From contig NZ_PXUE01000001.1 of NCBI RefSeq assembly GCF_003020585.1, positions 558,001 to 622,000 on the forward strand: DNA of 64,000 nt, written 5' to 3'. This stretch comes from Chryseobacterium aurantiacum (GTDB taxonomy: Bacteria; Bacteroidota; Bacteroidia; Flavobacteriales; Weeksellaceae). Of this stretch, positions 50,640-60,049 are shown piece by piece. The notes beneath the pieces were generated by a model. That model ran no database searches and was not told the DNA's origin. It saw only the letters and a program-made list of their open reading frames with translations. The position numbers and the translations under genes are program-made. Numbering within the stretch: position 1 is the first letter of the stretch; every line of letters starts with the position of its first letter.

Positions 50640-51182
50640 ATGCGTAAAGAAGATTGCTATTTTTTAGGAAAAATCACACGCAGACATGGACTTGCGGGTA
50701 ACGTTATCCTTAAATTAGATACCGACCAACCCGAGCTTTACAATAAATTGGAATCAATATTCGTTGAAATCAACGGATTATTGGTTCCATTTTTTATTGA
50801 AAAATCATCATGGAGCAAACTAGATGCTCTGAATCTTGCATTCAAAAACTCTTCTGAAGCAATAGTAGATCAGGTTCTTGGTAAAAGTGTTTACCTGCCA
50901 TTGACTACATTGCCTAAACTTTCAGGAAAACAATTCTATTATCATGAAATCATAGGTTATGATATCATTGATGAAAATGATAACGAATGTGGTGTTATAC
51001 GATCTGTAAATGATCAGACAGCGCAAAACTACTTCATCCTTGGTTTTGAGGGAAGAGAAATCGTTATTCCATTAATTAAAGATTGGGTACTTGAGGTAAA
51101 CAGAGAAGAAAGATTTATTAAAATGCAGTTGCCGGAAGGCCTGATGGACGTATTCCTGGTTCCATCTAAAAAGGACGAATAA
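50640..51182 (+). CDS. rimM: Ribosome maturation factor RimM
   Basis: The 180-residue protein has the N-terminal RimM domain (YFLGKITRRHGLAGNVILKLDTD) and the C-terminal PRC-barrel (FYYHEIIGYDIIDENDNECGVIRSV, EIVIPLIKDWVLEVNREERFIKMQLPEGLMDVF). It binds S19 and aids 30S assembly. It forms an operon with rpsP, as in many bacteria, though trmD and rplS do not follow here. Confidence 0.95.
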   Translation: MRKEDCYFLGKITRRHGLAGNVILKLDTDQPELYNKLESIFVEINGLLVPFFIEKSSWSKLDALNLAFKNSSEAIVDQVLGKSVYLPLTTLPKLSGKQFYYHEIIGYDIIDENDNECGVIRSVNDQTAQNYFILGFEGREIVIPLIKDWVLEVNREERFIKMQLPEGLMDVFLVPSKKDE

Positions 51183-51240
51183 ATTTTACACTAAGTAAGA
51201 TACATCTTTCCCACTATATTTTTACTGACAATGAATCTCC

Positions 51241-52887
51241 CTACTTATAATTAAGTGCGGGCAAAAGGTATTCCTGTATCATTTTATCAACCTGAGAATG
51301 AGCATAAGGCTTGTTATAGGCTGTAGCTGTAATTACGATGACAACAGGTATATGGGTGAAAACAACGATCTTGTTGCCACCATTTCCACTGCATTGGTAG
51401 GCTTCAAAACTTTGATTTCCTACTTTATAAACTTTTCTCCAGAATAAATATCCATATCCCTCAAAATCTGGATGATCAGCAAAATAATTAGTAAAGGATT
51501 TTCTAACCCAGTTTTTATCCAAAACTGTTTTCCCATTCCATAACCCATTGTTTTTATACAGTTGACCAAATTTAGCAAAATCTAATGCTTTCATTCTTAA
51601 TCCTCCTGCCAAAGATGGTTTGTTCTGAGGAGTAAACTGCCACTTATAATCCTTTATTCCAAGGGGTTGGAATAGTTTTTTGTCAGCATAATTTTCTAGA
51701 CCTTTTGGAACCGTCTTGTCTAAAATATCTCCCGTTATTACAACACCGGCAGTAAAGTAGCTCCATTTTTTCCCAATTGTATTGCCTGTCATAGGTAGAT
51801 CTAATGCAAATTTCACCCAATTTTCAGTGGGATACATGTTTTCTTCATTGCCAGGAGATTCATTGTCTTCATCATTCCCATCAAAACCGGAACTCATCGT
51901 TAATAAGCTTTTGATGGTAACACTTTCTTTTTTAGGAGAATAATTTTTAAATGACTCTACATTGTAAAAGTCTTTTAGATTTTGAGTCTCACTTTTTATA
52001 TGGTTTTCTTTTATTGCAATCCCCATCAAAGCTGAAGAAAAAGATTTGCCTACAGATCGTGTATCCTGTAAAGAATCTCTTCCCGAATGATTAAAATACT
52101 CTTCCATCAGGAGTTTTCCATTCTTTACAACAATAATGCTTGTTAAGTTCTTGAATCTTTCTTCTGCAATCTTTTTGTTTAAATTTTTAATGATTTCAAT
52201 ATCAAATTTTTCTCCGGAAGCATGCCATCCACTCTTAGGCTGAATAGGTTGAACAGCTATCTGTTGCTCAGAAATATTTTTTTGAGGAACATTAATATTT
52301 ATCTCCCCTTCTGCAATAACAGGTCCTGTTTGTAGTGATACGGTTTTTAAATAGGGACGGATTTCAATTTTTAAAACATGATTTCCGCTTGTTAAAGCAT
52401 CAATTCCGTTATGAATTAAATAAAAACGCATCCATAAATATCTCCCCCATGAATCTTCATTCTTGCTGCTGGTGAGAGGAATTCTCAGGCTGGTTTTTGT
52501 TTTCTTATTTTCCGGGGTACCTGCCCCTGTATTGAGGTTTTCTTTGTAAATCAGTTTCCCATCAACATAAAATGTGAATTGAAAATTTCCATTTTTAAGG
52601 AGTTCATCAGCAGTAAGCTTGGGCTCAATCTGATGCAGGTAATTTACCAGAGAATTATCAAAAAAAGCATGAATACCAAGGTCTTTATCTTCCTGAAAAA
52701 TTGAAGAGGAAAGAATATGGTCCTCCTTTAAGTTTTCAAGACTGATCGTTTTGTCAAGAAAAATAATTTTTCCCGAATATTTTTTCTGAATCGGATTTTC
52801 AATTTTCTCTGGGATAAAAATATTTTGGCTTTGTGCCGGATAAAGATAAAATGTGAAAATAAAGATCAGCAGTATTATAGGCTTCAT
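51241..52887 (-). CDS. Serine hydrolase with N-terminal beta-rich domain
   Basis: The 548-residue protein has a signal peptide (LLIFIFTFYLYPAQSQ), about 200 residues of unknown beta-rich domain and a C-terminal beta-lactamase-like domain with S-x-x-K in SVGKSFSSALMG. The YxN-like motif is less clear (WSYFTAGVVITG). The HGG-equivalent is GNGGNKIVV. These exported enzymes are DD-peptidase-like or esterase-like; no substrate is evident. It is convergent with rimM. Confidence 0.82.
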   Translation of the reverse strand: MKPIILLIFIFTFYLYPAQSQNIFIPEKIENPIQKKYSGKIIFLDKTISLENLKEDHILSSSIFQEDKDLGIHAFFDNSLVNYLHQIEPKLTADELLKNGNFQFTFYVDGKLIYKENLNTGAGTPENKKTKTSLRIPLTSSKNEDSWGRYLWMRFYLIHNGIDALTSGNHVLKIEIRPYLKTVSLQTGPVIAEGEININVPQKNISEQQIAVQPIQPKSGWHASGEKFDIEIIKNLNKKIAEERFKNLTSIIVVKNGKLLMEEYFNHSGRDSLQDTRSVGKSFSSALMGIAIKENHIKSETQNLKDFYNVESFKNYSPKKESVTIKSLLTMSSGFDGNDEDNESPGNEENMYPTENWVKFALDLPMTGNTIGKKWSYFTAGVVITGDILDKTVPKGLENYADKKLFQPLGIKDYKWQFTPQNKPSLAGGLRMKALDFAKFGQLYKNNGLWNGKTVLDKNWVRKSFTNYFADHPDFEGYGYLFWRKVYKVGNQSFEAYQCSGNGGNKIVVFTHIPVVIVITATAYNKPYAHSQVDKMIQEYLLPALNYK

Positions 52888-52951
52888 TTTAAAAATATTT
52901 TAGCAAAAATAAAAAGCAATTATCTTATAAAATAGAACAAAATTAACATCC

Positions 52952-53755
52952 CTATTTTCTTAGAAGATTTCTGTATTTCAGAGGGGTTACTCCAATATTT
53001 TCTTTAAAACAACGAATGAAATGGCTTTGATCTGAAAACCCGCACTCCAGAGCAATATCCGTTAACGAATCCTTTCTGGTTAGGAGTTCCAGTGATTTGT
53101 TCAATTTCAGTTTTCTGATATATTCCCCCAAATTACAATGAAAATATTTTTGAAAATCGCGACTTAAATGAATCGGATGAATGTTTAAAGTTGCAGAAAG
53201 ATCAGTAAGACTTAATTTTTCAGTAAAGCTTTCGTGTAAAATTTCATTGATCAAGCCCACCCATACTGGTTTCCTTTCTGTTTTGTCCTTTTGAATAATG
53301 AACTGACTGAATAAATTTAACAGAAGTTGATGAATAGATAGTTCAAAAGCATTATCTCTCTCTTGGTTTTCCCTGAAAATTTTATAAATCAATAATTTTA
53401 AAGAAGGGTCCTGTATGTTAAAACTTCCTTCCGTATTATTTTTTTGAAAATCAAACTGATCAAACCATTTTTGCGAAATTTCAATATGAAAACCTCTTGT
53501 AAATATATCCGGCTTAATGTTGTAGTGCGGATCTTCCCAGTGATGGTATAGCAAGGTGCCTGCAGAACATTCGTAGCTTTCTTTTTTATTTCCTTCAATC
53601 ATATTTCCCTGAAGCAAAAAAGTAAAATATGCATTTTCATGATAATGCCAATCTACGTAAGGGTGCGTATATTCAGTATCTGTAATGATTAATCCTTCCA
53701 AATTAACAAGCTCATTGGTCTGACCAAAATATTCGCCGTTACGTAAAGTATTCAT
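52952..53755 (-). CDS. AraC family transcriptional regulator with cupin-like N-terminus
   Basis: The 267-residue protein has an AraC-binding cupin half (YTHPYVDWHYHENAYFTFLLQG, a pair of histidines). A C-terminal HTH (SLTDLSATLNIHPIHLSRDFQKYFHCNLGEYIRKLKLNKSLEL, DIALECGFSDQSHFIRCFKENIGVTPLKYR) follows. Its ATG overlaps the stop of the upstream HTH gene by 4 bases, so both are translationally coupled. It may control the divergent LA_2272 operon. Confidence 0.9.
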   Translation of the reverse strand: MNTLRNGEYFGQTNELVNLEGLIITDTEYTHPYVDWHYHENAYFTFLLQGNMIEGNKKESYECSAGTLLYHHWEDPHYNIKPDIFTRGFHIEISQKWFDQFDFQKNNTEGSFNIQDPSLKLLIYKIFRENQERDNAFELSIHQLLLNLFSQFIIQKDKTERKPVWVGLINEILHESFTEKLSLTDLSATLNIHPIHLSRDFQKYFHCNLGEYIRKLKLNKSLELLTRKDSLTDIALECGFSDQSHFIRCFKENIGVTPLKYRNLLRK

Positions 53756-54681
53756 GATAAATTTTGTTTTAACCGTTCAATCTGTTCATACATTTTATTG
53801 AAAAATACTTTCCTTTCACGGTTTCCGGACTCATTTAAAGACTTTGAGTTTTTGATCTGATGTTCAAAATAACTCAGAGAATCTTCACAAGTGAGCTTAT
53901 CATTAGTCATCATATATCCAAACATGCTGAAAGGAACAAAAAAAGAACATTGCTGCTCATTTTTAAATAAAATACTGTTGTTTAAAATTACTAAATCATT
54001 CACATATATCTGAAAATTAGTTTTTTCCAGTGTTTTATTTTCAATCCCTTCCAGTAATTTTTTAAGATCATCCAGAATCAGGCAGGCATCACTTCCTTTT
54101 AATAATCCAATTTCGAAATAAAAGGAAATTTGCCTTAAAGCACTCATGATTGTAGTATCATTCCATATTTCTGTCACATTTTGCTTGTCATATAAATCCT
54201 TGAGCATTTCATTTTTTACAGAATGATACTCCATGGTAAACTCATGAAAAGGACTTAAAAACTTATCCTGATTTAATAAATTCATCCAGACATAAAACTT
54301 AAAGCGGGAAAGAATTGTATCGGAAATAGTATAAAAAAACGGAATATCCTTGGCGGAATAAAATACCTTGGAATCTGTTATATTCTGAAAAACATTTAGA
54401 ATCTTAAGCGAATTCTCAAAGTAATTTAAAAGGTCTTCTGTGGTTCTTACCGGCTGTGTTCTCTTCACAACCAATTGATTTTCTGTGCCCAGAAACTGGT
54501 CCAGCGAAATTTGATAATATCTGGCCAGTTCCAACGCTTCTTCAAAGCTGAATTTTGCTTTCAGAGAAGTCCTACGATGGGCTGCATCATAGCTGATATT
54601 GAGAATATTAGCAATCTCATCATTCAAAGACCTGTCCCCGATTTTTCTTCGGATCTCCTTTAATAAAGCTTCCTGATGCAT
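53752..54681 (-). CDS. Helix-turn-helix regulator, BetR-like
   Basis: The 309-residue protein starts with an Xre/BetR-like helix-turn-helix (LNDEIANILNISYDAAHRRTSLKAKFSFEEALELARYYQISLDQFLG at about residues 18-65). A large helical domain of about 240 residues without recognised motifs follows. It may be a ligand or protein sensor. It is the first gene of the coupled pair with AraC and is divergent from the surface-protein operon. Confidence 0.78.
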   Translation of the reverse strand: MHQEALLKEIRRKIGDRSLNDEIANILNISYDAAHRRTSLKAKFSFEEALELARYYQISLDQFLGTENQLVVKRTQPVRTTEDLLNYFENSLKILNVFQNITDSKVFYSAKDIPFFYTISDTILSRFKFYVWMNLLNQDKFLSPFHEFTMEYHSVKNEMLKDLYDKQNVTEIWNDTTIMSALRQISFYFEIGLLKGSDACLILDDLKKLLEGIENKTLEKTNFQIYVNDLVILNNSILFKNEQQCSFFVPFSMFGYMMTNDKLTCEDSLSYFEHQIKNSKSLNESGNRERKVFFNKMYEQIERLKQNLS

Positions 54682-54786
54682 GATTTTGTGATTTTCACAA
54701 ATGTAGTATTTTTTTTAATTTTTTTTCACATTCGGAATTGGTTATTCTGCGGATAATTTTGAATTATAATTTAAAAATTATGAGTT

Positions 54787-55434
54787 ATGAAAACACGAAT
54801 AGTAATATTAATGGTTCTTTTTCTTAATAGTTTGATCTATGCATCAGACAGTATAAAGACAGATTCTTTGAAACCCAGATTTATTGGAGCTTCGCCTTCA
54901 AAGAATGTGAGAAATGTAAACGGAGTGATGTTTAAGTATTTTGATGAAGACGAAAAGATTATTCCTAAAAAAACGAATGGACTGGGAATGGGGGTTAACC
55001 CGGTTGGGCTTTTCTTTCCTGCATTGCTGCTAGTGTATTTACCTGATGCAGGTAAATGGAGCTTAAATAATGATTATGGAATTATCCCTGAGAATAAGAT
55101 GAACAAAATTAATGGAGTTCAGCTGTCACTCATCAATATGGAGCCTACAGTTACCAATGGTTTGGAGGTGAATGTCTCAAGCAATATAAATACGTATGCC
55201 ATTACAAATGGGGCTGCTCTTTCTCCTTTTTTCAATTTACATCATGAAATAAAAGGGATTTCTGTGGCTCCATTGGCGAATATAGGCCAGAAATGTAGGG
55301 TACTTCAGATTGGGCTTTACAACAGCTGCAAAGATTTTCGAGGGATACAGATTGGAGCATGGAATGAAAACGGGAAAAGAAAACTTCCTTTAATCAACTG
55401 GAATTTTAAAAAACAAGAAAAGAAAAACTTATGA
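54787..55434 (+). CDS. LA_2272-like surface repeat protein, copy 1
   Basis: The 215-residue protein has a signal peptide (MKTRIVILMVLFLNSLIYA). Repeat-like segments follow: NGVMFKYFDE, NGLGMGVNPVG, NGVQLSLINM, NGLEVNVSS and GIQIGAWNENGKRKLPLINW. The repeats NGhxhGhxN and GhQIGhxN are the hallmark of LA_2272 family surface repeats, probably a right-handed beta-solenoid. Its stop overlaps the start of the second copy (4 bases). It is expected at the cell surface or in the periplasm. Confidence 0.75.
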   Translation: MKTRIVILMVLFLNSLIYASDSIKTDSLKPRFIGASPSKNVRNVNGVMFKYFDEDEKIIPKKTNGLGMGVNPVGLFFPALLLVYLPDAGKWSLNNDYGIIPENKMNKINGVQLSLINMEPTVTNGLEVNVSSNINTYAITNGAALSPFFNLHHEIKGISVAPLANIGQKCRVLQIGLYNSCKDFRGIQIGAWNENGKRKLPLINWNFKKQEKKNL

Positions 55435-56093
55435 AAACAATATCACTAATTATAGGCTTCTTTTTATGGCAAGGAGCGCTATACGGACAGGACTCTCTGT
55501 CGGTTGTAAAGAATAAAATAATTTCACTAACCCCTTTGAGCGGAAAAGTAAAAGAAGTAAACGGAATCGCCATAGGATTAGGAGGGAGTTTATTAGATAA
55601 TCATGCAAGAAGTACTCAGAAAATTAATGGTTTTAATCTTGAGCCAAATCCCTTGGGAATTTTGATCTGGATGTTTAAAGACCCAAGCAAGCAAAGAGAT
55701 GATGGTGTTTCCCTCATCGTAAACGGGCTTACAATTTCTAGTGCAGGATATGATAAAAAAGTAATTCATCATGGTGTATCTATTTCCCTTTACAATTATG
55801 GACAAAAAGTAAGTGGGGTTTCAGTAGCGGGCTGGATGAATTTCATAGACAAAGGAAACGGAGTTCTGATTTCTGTAATAGGAAATGATGTAGTGGCAAT
55901 GAAAGGTTTAAGTATATCAGGTTTTAATGCTTCTGAAAAGGCGCAAGGGGTACAGATAGGGCTTAGTAACTATTCAAACGAAATGAAAGGTGTTCAGATT
56001 GGTATTCTTAACAGATCTAAAAAAATCAAGGGGCTTCAAATAGGAATATGGAACAAAAATCATAAGAGAAGTTTACCCCTCATTAATTTTTAA
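55431..56093 (+). CDS. LA_2272-like surface repeat protein, copy 2
   Basis: The 220-residue protein has a signal peptide (LIIGFFLWQGALYGQ). Its repeat motifs are denser than in copy 1: NGIAIGLGGS, HGVSISLYNYGQKVSGVSVAGWMN, GLSISGFNASEKAQGVQIGLSNY and GVQIGILNRSKKIKGLQIGIWN. It shares the C-terminal signature KRSLPLINF with copy 1. Repeats of about 22 residues are clear. The pair and a downstream CDP-alcohol phosphatidyltransferase form one operon. Confidence 0.78.
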   Translation: MKTISLIIGFFLWQGALYGQDSLSVVKNKIISLTPLSGKVKEVNGIAIGLGGSLLDNHARSTQKINGFNLEPNPLGILIWMFKDPSKQRDDGVSLIVNGLTISSAGYDKKVIHHGVSISLYNYGQKVSGVSVAGWMNFIDKGNGVLISVIGNDVVAMKGLSISGFNASEKAQGVQIGLSNYSNEMKGVQIGILNRSKKIKGLQIGIWNKNHKRSLPLINF

Positions 56094-56104
56094 AAAAATA
56101 TAAA

Positions 56105-56704
56105 ATGAAAAATATTCCTTATTTATTGATTCTATCCCGTTTTATTACTGCTTTTGTAATTCTGTATCTGGGATATTATATGGGAGAATCAGCCCGCAAG
56201 TATATTCTGATTTTGATGTACTTTGGTTTGTTAACCGATATTTTTGATGGAATTATTGCCCGAAAAACAGGCGTTTCTTCAGAAAAACTGAGGCGGTTAG
56301 ACAGTCAGACAGATCTTATTTTCTGGTTGTCTCTGGGATTTGCTTCCTATTTGTTGAATCCTGAGCTGATCAGTAATGAATGGAAAGGTATTCTGCTGAT
56401 CTTTATCATGGAGGCTTTATGTTACATCATCAGTATCTGGAAGTTTGGAAAGGAAACCTGTACTCATGCTTTTTTAGCAAAAATGTGGGGATTAAGTCTG
56501 CTGTTGGCATTTACCTACCTCATAGGTTTTCAGGAAGCAGGATGGACCTTCAGTCTTGCAGTCATTCTGGGGTTAATTTCTCACATTGATGTTATCCTCA
56601 TTATTTTGTTTCTTCCACAATGGCAATATGATGTGCCCAGCTGCTATCATGCCCTGAAAATCAGGAACGGAAAACAGAGAAAAAAGTCTATTTTCTTTAA
56701 CTAA
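56105..56704 (+). CDS. CDP-alcohol phosphatidyltransferase family protein with altered signature
   Basis: The 199-residue membrane protein has about six helices and the CDP-alcohol phosphotransferase motif D45, D48, G49, A52, R53, D66 and D70 (TDIFDGIIAR, RRLDSQTD). The usual glycine of the motif (AR-x8-G) is L62. It would make a phospholipid from CDP-diacylglycerol and an alcohol, such as phosphatidylglycerol phosphate. The altered glycine could change substrate size or activity. It lies 11 bases after surface copy 2. Confidence 0.78.
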   Translation: MKNIPYLLILSRFITAFVILYLGYYMGESARKYILILMYFGLLTDIFDGIIARKTGVSSEKLRRLDSQTDLIFWLSLGFASYLLNPELISNEWKGILLIFIMEALCYIISIWKFGKETCTHAFLAKMWGLSLLLAFTYLIGFQEAGWTFSLAVILGLISHIDVILIILFLPQWQYDVPSCYHALKIRNGKQRKKSIFFN

Positions 56705-56738
56705 TGGGTTAAATAATTGATAAATGATTTTTAAAGAG

Positions 56739-56769
56739 GGCGCAATCATCAAGTTGCGCCGTTTTTTTG
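56739..56769 (+). terminator. Intrinsic terminator of the surface-protein operon
   Basis: The stem ggcgcaa / ttgcgcc with an 8-base loop is followed by seven T residues. Confidence 0.9.
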
Positions 56770-56777
56770 TAACTTTG
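56770..56777 (+). promoter_or_regulatory. Promoter -7 box of asnS
   Basis: TAACTTTG abuts the preceding terminator's T run and is 38 bases before the asnS ATG. The -33 region therefore lies within the terminator hairpin. Confidence 0.5.
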
Positions 56778-56815
56778 CAAACATTAATTTTTATACGAAA
56801 ATTTATTATCAACAA

Positions 56816-58264
56816 ATGAAAAAGCAAACGATCAAAGAAATCCTAAAGGATTACAAGAAAGTATTACATCATGACATTACAGTTTACGGATGGGTTAGAT
56901 CATTCCGTGCAAATCGCTTTATAGCCCTTAATGATGGATCTACTATTAATAATTTGCAAATAGTTGTTGATTTCGAAAATTTTGATGAAGAAATCATCAA
57001 GAATATTAGTACAGCTTCTTCCCTTAAAGTAGTTGGTGAAGTGGTAGAAAGTCAGGGAGCAGGACAGTCTGTAGAAATTGTTGCTAAAAAGATCATTGTT
57101 TTAGGAGATAACTTTACAGAAGAACTTCAAAGTACCATTCTTCAGCCTAAAAAACATAGCCTGGAGAAGCTTCGTGAGCAGGCACACTTAAGATTCAGAA
57201 CCAATCTTTTTGGAGCTGTTTTCAGAGTACGTCACGCTGTCAGCTTTGCTGTTCATTCATTCTTTAACAAAAACCAATTCTTCTATATTAACACACCCGT
57301 AATTACAGGGGCAGATGCAGAAGGAGCAGGTGAAATGTTTGGAGTAACAAACTTTGACCTGAACAATATGCCAAGAACTGAAGAAGGTGAAATTGATTTT
57401 GCACAGGATTTCTTCGGAAAAAAGACTAACCTTACCGTTTCAGGACAGCTTGAAGGAGAAACTGCAGCAATGGGACTAGGAAGAATTTATACTTTCGGAC
57501 CAACTTTCCGTGCTGAAAATTCAAACACAACAAGACACCTTGCTGAGTTCTGGATGATTGAACCGGAAGTGGCATTCAACAACCTTGAAGATAACATCGA
57601 CCTGGCGGAAGATTTCCTAAAATATGTAATCCAGTATGTATTGGATAACTGTAAAGACGATCTTGAATTCCTGGACAAGCGTTTTGAAGAAGAACAAAAG
57701 ACAAAACCAGAAAAGGAAAGAGCAAAAGAAGGACTTATCGAAAAACTTGAAAACGTAATTGCTAAGCGTTTCAAGCGTGTAAGTTATACAGAAGCTATTG
57801 AGATTTTATTGAACTCAAAAGAAAACAAAAAAGGAAAATTTGCTTATCCGGTGGAGAGCTGGGGAGCAGATCTTCAGTCTGAGCACGAAAGATACCTAGT
57901 AGAGAAACATTTTGAGTGTCCGGTTGTATTGTTCGATTATCCAAAGGAAATTAAGGCTTTCTATATGAAGCTGAACGAAGACAATAAAACCGTTGCCGCT
58001 ATGGATGTTCTTTTCCCTGGTATTGGTGAGATCATCGGTGGATCAGAAAGAGAAGCAAGATTAGATGTTTTAAAACAGAAAATGGCAGATATGCATGTAG
58101 ATGAGCACGAACTTTGGTGGTACCTTGATACCAGAAAATTCGGTTCTGTACCTCATGCAGGTTTCGGTTTAGGATTGGAAAGACTGGTTCTTTTCGTAAC
58201 AGGAATGACCAACATCAGAGATGTGATTCCTTTCCCAAGAACGCCGAAAAGCGCTGAATTCTAG
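56816..58264 (+). CDS. asnS: Asparaginyl-tRNA synthetase
   Basis: The 482-residue class IIb synthetase has an N-terminal OB-fold anticodon domain ([31 protein letters not shown]) and the class II core. Motif 2 has [24 protein letters not shown] and motif 3 [29 protein letters not shown]. The ending PRTPKSAEF is typical for AsnRS. It charges tRNA-Asn in the cytoplasm. No leader-peptide attenuator is visible upstream, unlike tyrS. Confidence 0.95.
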   Translation: MKKQTIKEILKDYKKVLHHDITVYGWVRSFRANRFIALNDGSTINNLQIVVDFENFDEEIIKNISTASSLKVVGEVVESQGAGQSVEIVAKKIIVLGDNFTEELQSTILQPKKHSLEKLREQAHLRFRTNLFGAVFRVRHAVSFAVHSFFNKNQFFYINTPVITGADAEGAGEMFGVTNFDLNNMPRTEEGEIDFAQDFFGKKTNLTVSGQLEGETAAMGLGRIYTFGPTFRAENSNTTRHLAEFWMIEPEVAFNNLEDNIDLAEDFLKYVIQYVLDNCKDDLEFLDKRFEEEQKTKPEKERAKEGLIEKLENVIAKRFKRVSYTEAIEILLNSKENKKGKFAYPVESWGADLQSEHERYLVEKHFECPVVLFDYPKEIKAFYMKLNEDNKTVAAMDVLFPGIGEIIGGSEREARLDVLKQKMADMHVDEHELWWYLDTRKFGSVPHAGFGLGLERLVLFVTGMTNIRDVIPFPRTPKSAEF

Positions 58265-58274
58265 AGATATAAAA

Positions 58275-58308
58275 AAAAGCCTTAACATCTGTTTAAGGCT
58301 TTTTTTAT
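58275..58308 (+). terminator. Intrinsic terminator of asnS
   Basis: The stem agccttaa / tttaaggct, preceded by A and followed by T runs, is also able to work on the other strand. Confidence 0.85.
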
Positions 58309-58423
58309 TTTTCTATAGTTTATTATGTAGAGAGTATAATGCAAAAATCATGCTAAATGCATTTTTTATCAAATAAATTTATTAAATTCGTAGAATATGT
58401 TATGTTAAAACGTAAATACGAAT

Positions 58424-59887
58424 ATGCTTAAACAACACTTACAACTCAAATTAGGACAGAAGCTGGCCCCTCAGCAGATCCAGTTGATGAAGCTTATTCA
58501 GCTTCATACTCTTGAATTTGAAGAGGAGTTGGAGAGAGAGTTAGAAGAGAACCCTGCTTTGGAAATTGCAAAGGAGGATTCTAAGGAAGATGAATATTCT
58601 TCCCTGGAAGACGCTTATCAGGATGAGGGTACAGAAAGCATTGAAACAGACTTCGACGTTAATGAATATCTTTACGACGACGAACCTAGCTATAAAACCG
58701 CATCCAGCAACTACTCTCCGGATGATGAAGAATTTGACAACGAAAGCCTTTTAACAGAAGGACAGTCATTATATGATTATCTGATGGAACAGATTCACCT
58801 GGTAAATATCAGTGATGAAGACCTGAAGATTGCAGAATATCTAATCGGAAACTTAGATACAGACGGATATTTGAGAAGAGAGATTAAATCTATTGTGGAT
58901 GATCTAGCTTTCTCACAAGGAATCTATACTACAAAAGAAAAGGTAGAAGACATTTTGGAAAACTATGTTCAAAAGTTGGATCCATCCGGTGTAGGAGCAA
59001 GAGGACTTCAGGAATGTTTATTATTACAGATTGAAAAGAAAGTAAGCTCAGATAAAGCTGTTTCTTTGGCAGCTAGTATTTTGAGACATCAATTTGATGC
59101 GCTTACCAATAAGCATTACAACAAGATTATCCAGAAGTACGATATTGAAGAAGATGATCTGAAAGATGCATTGGATGAAATTTCTAAACTATCGCCAAAA
59201 GTTGGAGGAAACTTTGATACACAAACCATCACGATCAACCAGGAAATTATTCCGGACTTTGTGATTCAGGTGAAAGATGGATTGGTAATTCCTATGCTTA
59301 ACAGTAAGAATGCGCCTACGTTAAGGGTTTCTGAGGAATATAAAGATATTCTTACCACTTACTCACACGATAAAAAATCTTCTGAGCATAAGCAGGCCGC
59401 TTTATTCATCAAGCAAAAACTGGATGCTGCCAAATGGTATATTGATGCCATTAATCAGCGTCAGAATACGCTGTTGCAAACTATAACGGCTATTGTTAAG
59501 TTCCAGAAAGATTATTTCATTACCGGGGACGAAAAATCTCTGAAACCAATGATCTTGAAAGATGTTGCAGACATTACTGGGTTTGATATCTCTACCATTT
59601 CAAGGGTGGTGAAAAGTAAATATGCAGACACCCCTAATGGAATTGTCTACCTTAAGGATCTATTCTCAGACAGCTTAACGAATGATGATGGTGAAGAAGT
59701 TTCTACTAAAGAAATTAAAACTCATCTTCAGGAAGTCATTGATAAAGAAAATAAGAGAAAACCTCTGACAGATGATGCCTTAGTGGTGATTCTAAAAGAA
59801 CAGGGATATAATATTGCCAGAAGAACGATTGCAAAATATCGTGAGCAGCTCAATATTCCGGTTGCCAGATTAAGAAAAGAACTTTAA
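58424..59887 (+). CDS. rpoN: RNA polymerase sigma-54 factor
   Basis: The 487-residue protein has region I (LKLGQKLAPQQIQLMKLIQLHTLEFEEELERELEENPAL), an acidic region II, the core-binding domain and the C-terminal DNA-binding part. It has a helix-turn-helix (VADITGFDISTISRVVKSKYADTPNG) and the RpoN box at 465-474 (ARRTIAKYRE). It directs RNA polymerase to -24/-12 promoters and needs an AAA+ activator. No such activator gene lies in the window. Confidence 0.95.
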   Translation: MLKQHLQLKLGQKLAPQQIQLMKLIQLHTLEFEEELERELEENPALEIAKEDSKEDEYSSLEDAYQDEGTESIETDFDVNEYLYDDEPSYKTASSNYSPDDEEFDNESLLTEGQSLYDYLMEQIHLVNISDEDLKIAEYLIGNLDTDGYLRREIKSIVDDLAFSQGIYTTKEKVEDILENYVQKLDPSGVGARGLQECLLLQIEKKVSSDKAVSLAASILRHQFDALTNKHYNKIIQKYDIEEDDLKDALDEISKLSPKVGGNFDTQTITINQEIIPDFVIQVKDGLVIPMLNSKNAPTLRVSEEYKDILTTYSHDKKSSEHKQAALFIKQKLDAAKWYIDAINQRQNTLLQTITAIVKFQKDYFITGDEKSLKPMILKDVADITGFDISTISRVVKSKYADTPNGIVYLKDLFSDSLTNDDGEEVSTKEIKTHLQEVIDKENKRKPLTDDALVVILKEQGYNIARRTIAKYREQLNIPVARLRKEL

Positions 59888-59890
59888 ATA

Positions 59891-59925
59891 ATAAAAAAAG
59901 CATTTCAATTGAAATGCTTTTTTTG
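59891..59925. terminator. Bidirectional intrinsic terminator of rpoN
   Basis: The perfect palindrome agcatttcaattgaaatgct is flanked by A and T runs. It can also serve the convergent gene at 60050. Confidence 0.9.
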
Positions 59926-60049
59926 TTTTTATACAAAATCATAAAAAATAGGTAAAAACCATCTGATCAATCACTTTTATATTAGATTCCGATTAAAAGG
60001 AATTAAGTGTTTCAAAAGAAATATGACTTTGTGGTTGGGATATTACCGA

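Noticed and set aside
56739..56815. Possible leader attenuator before asnS
   Set aside because: The terminator there lies upstream of the asnS -7 box, so it ends the previous operon. No Asn-rich leader frame is visible.
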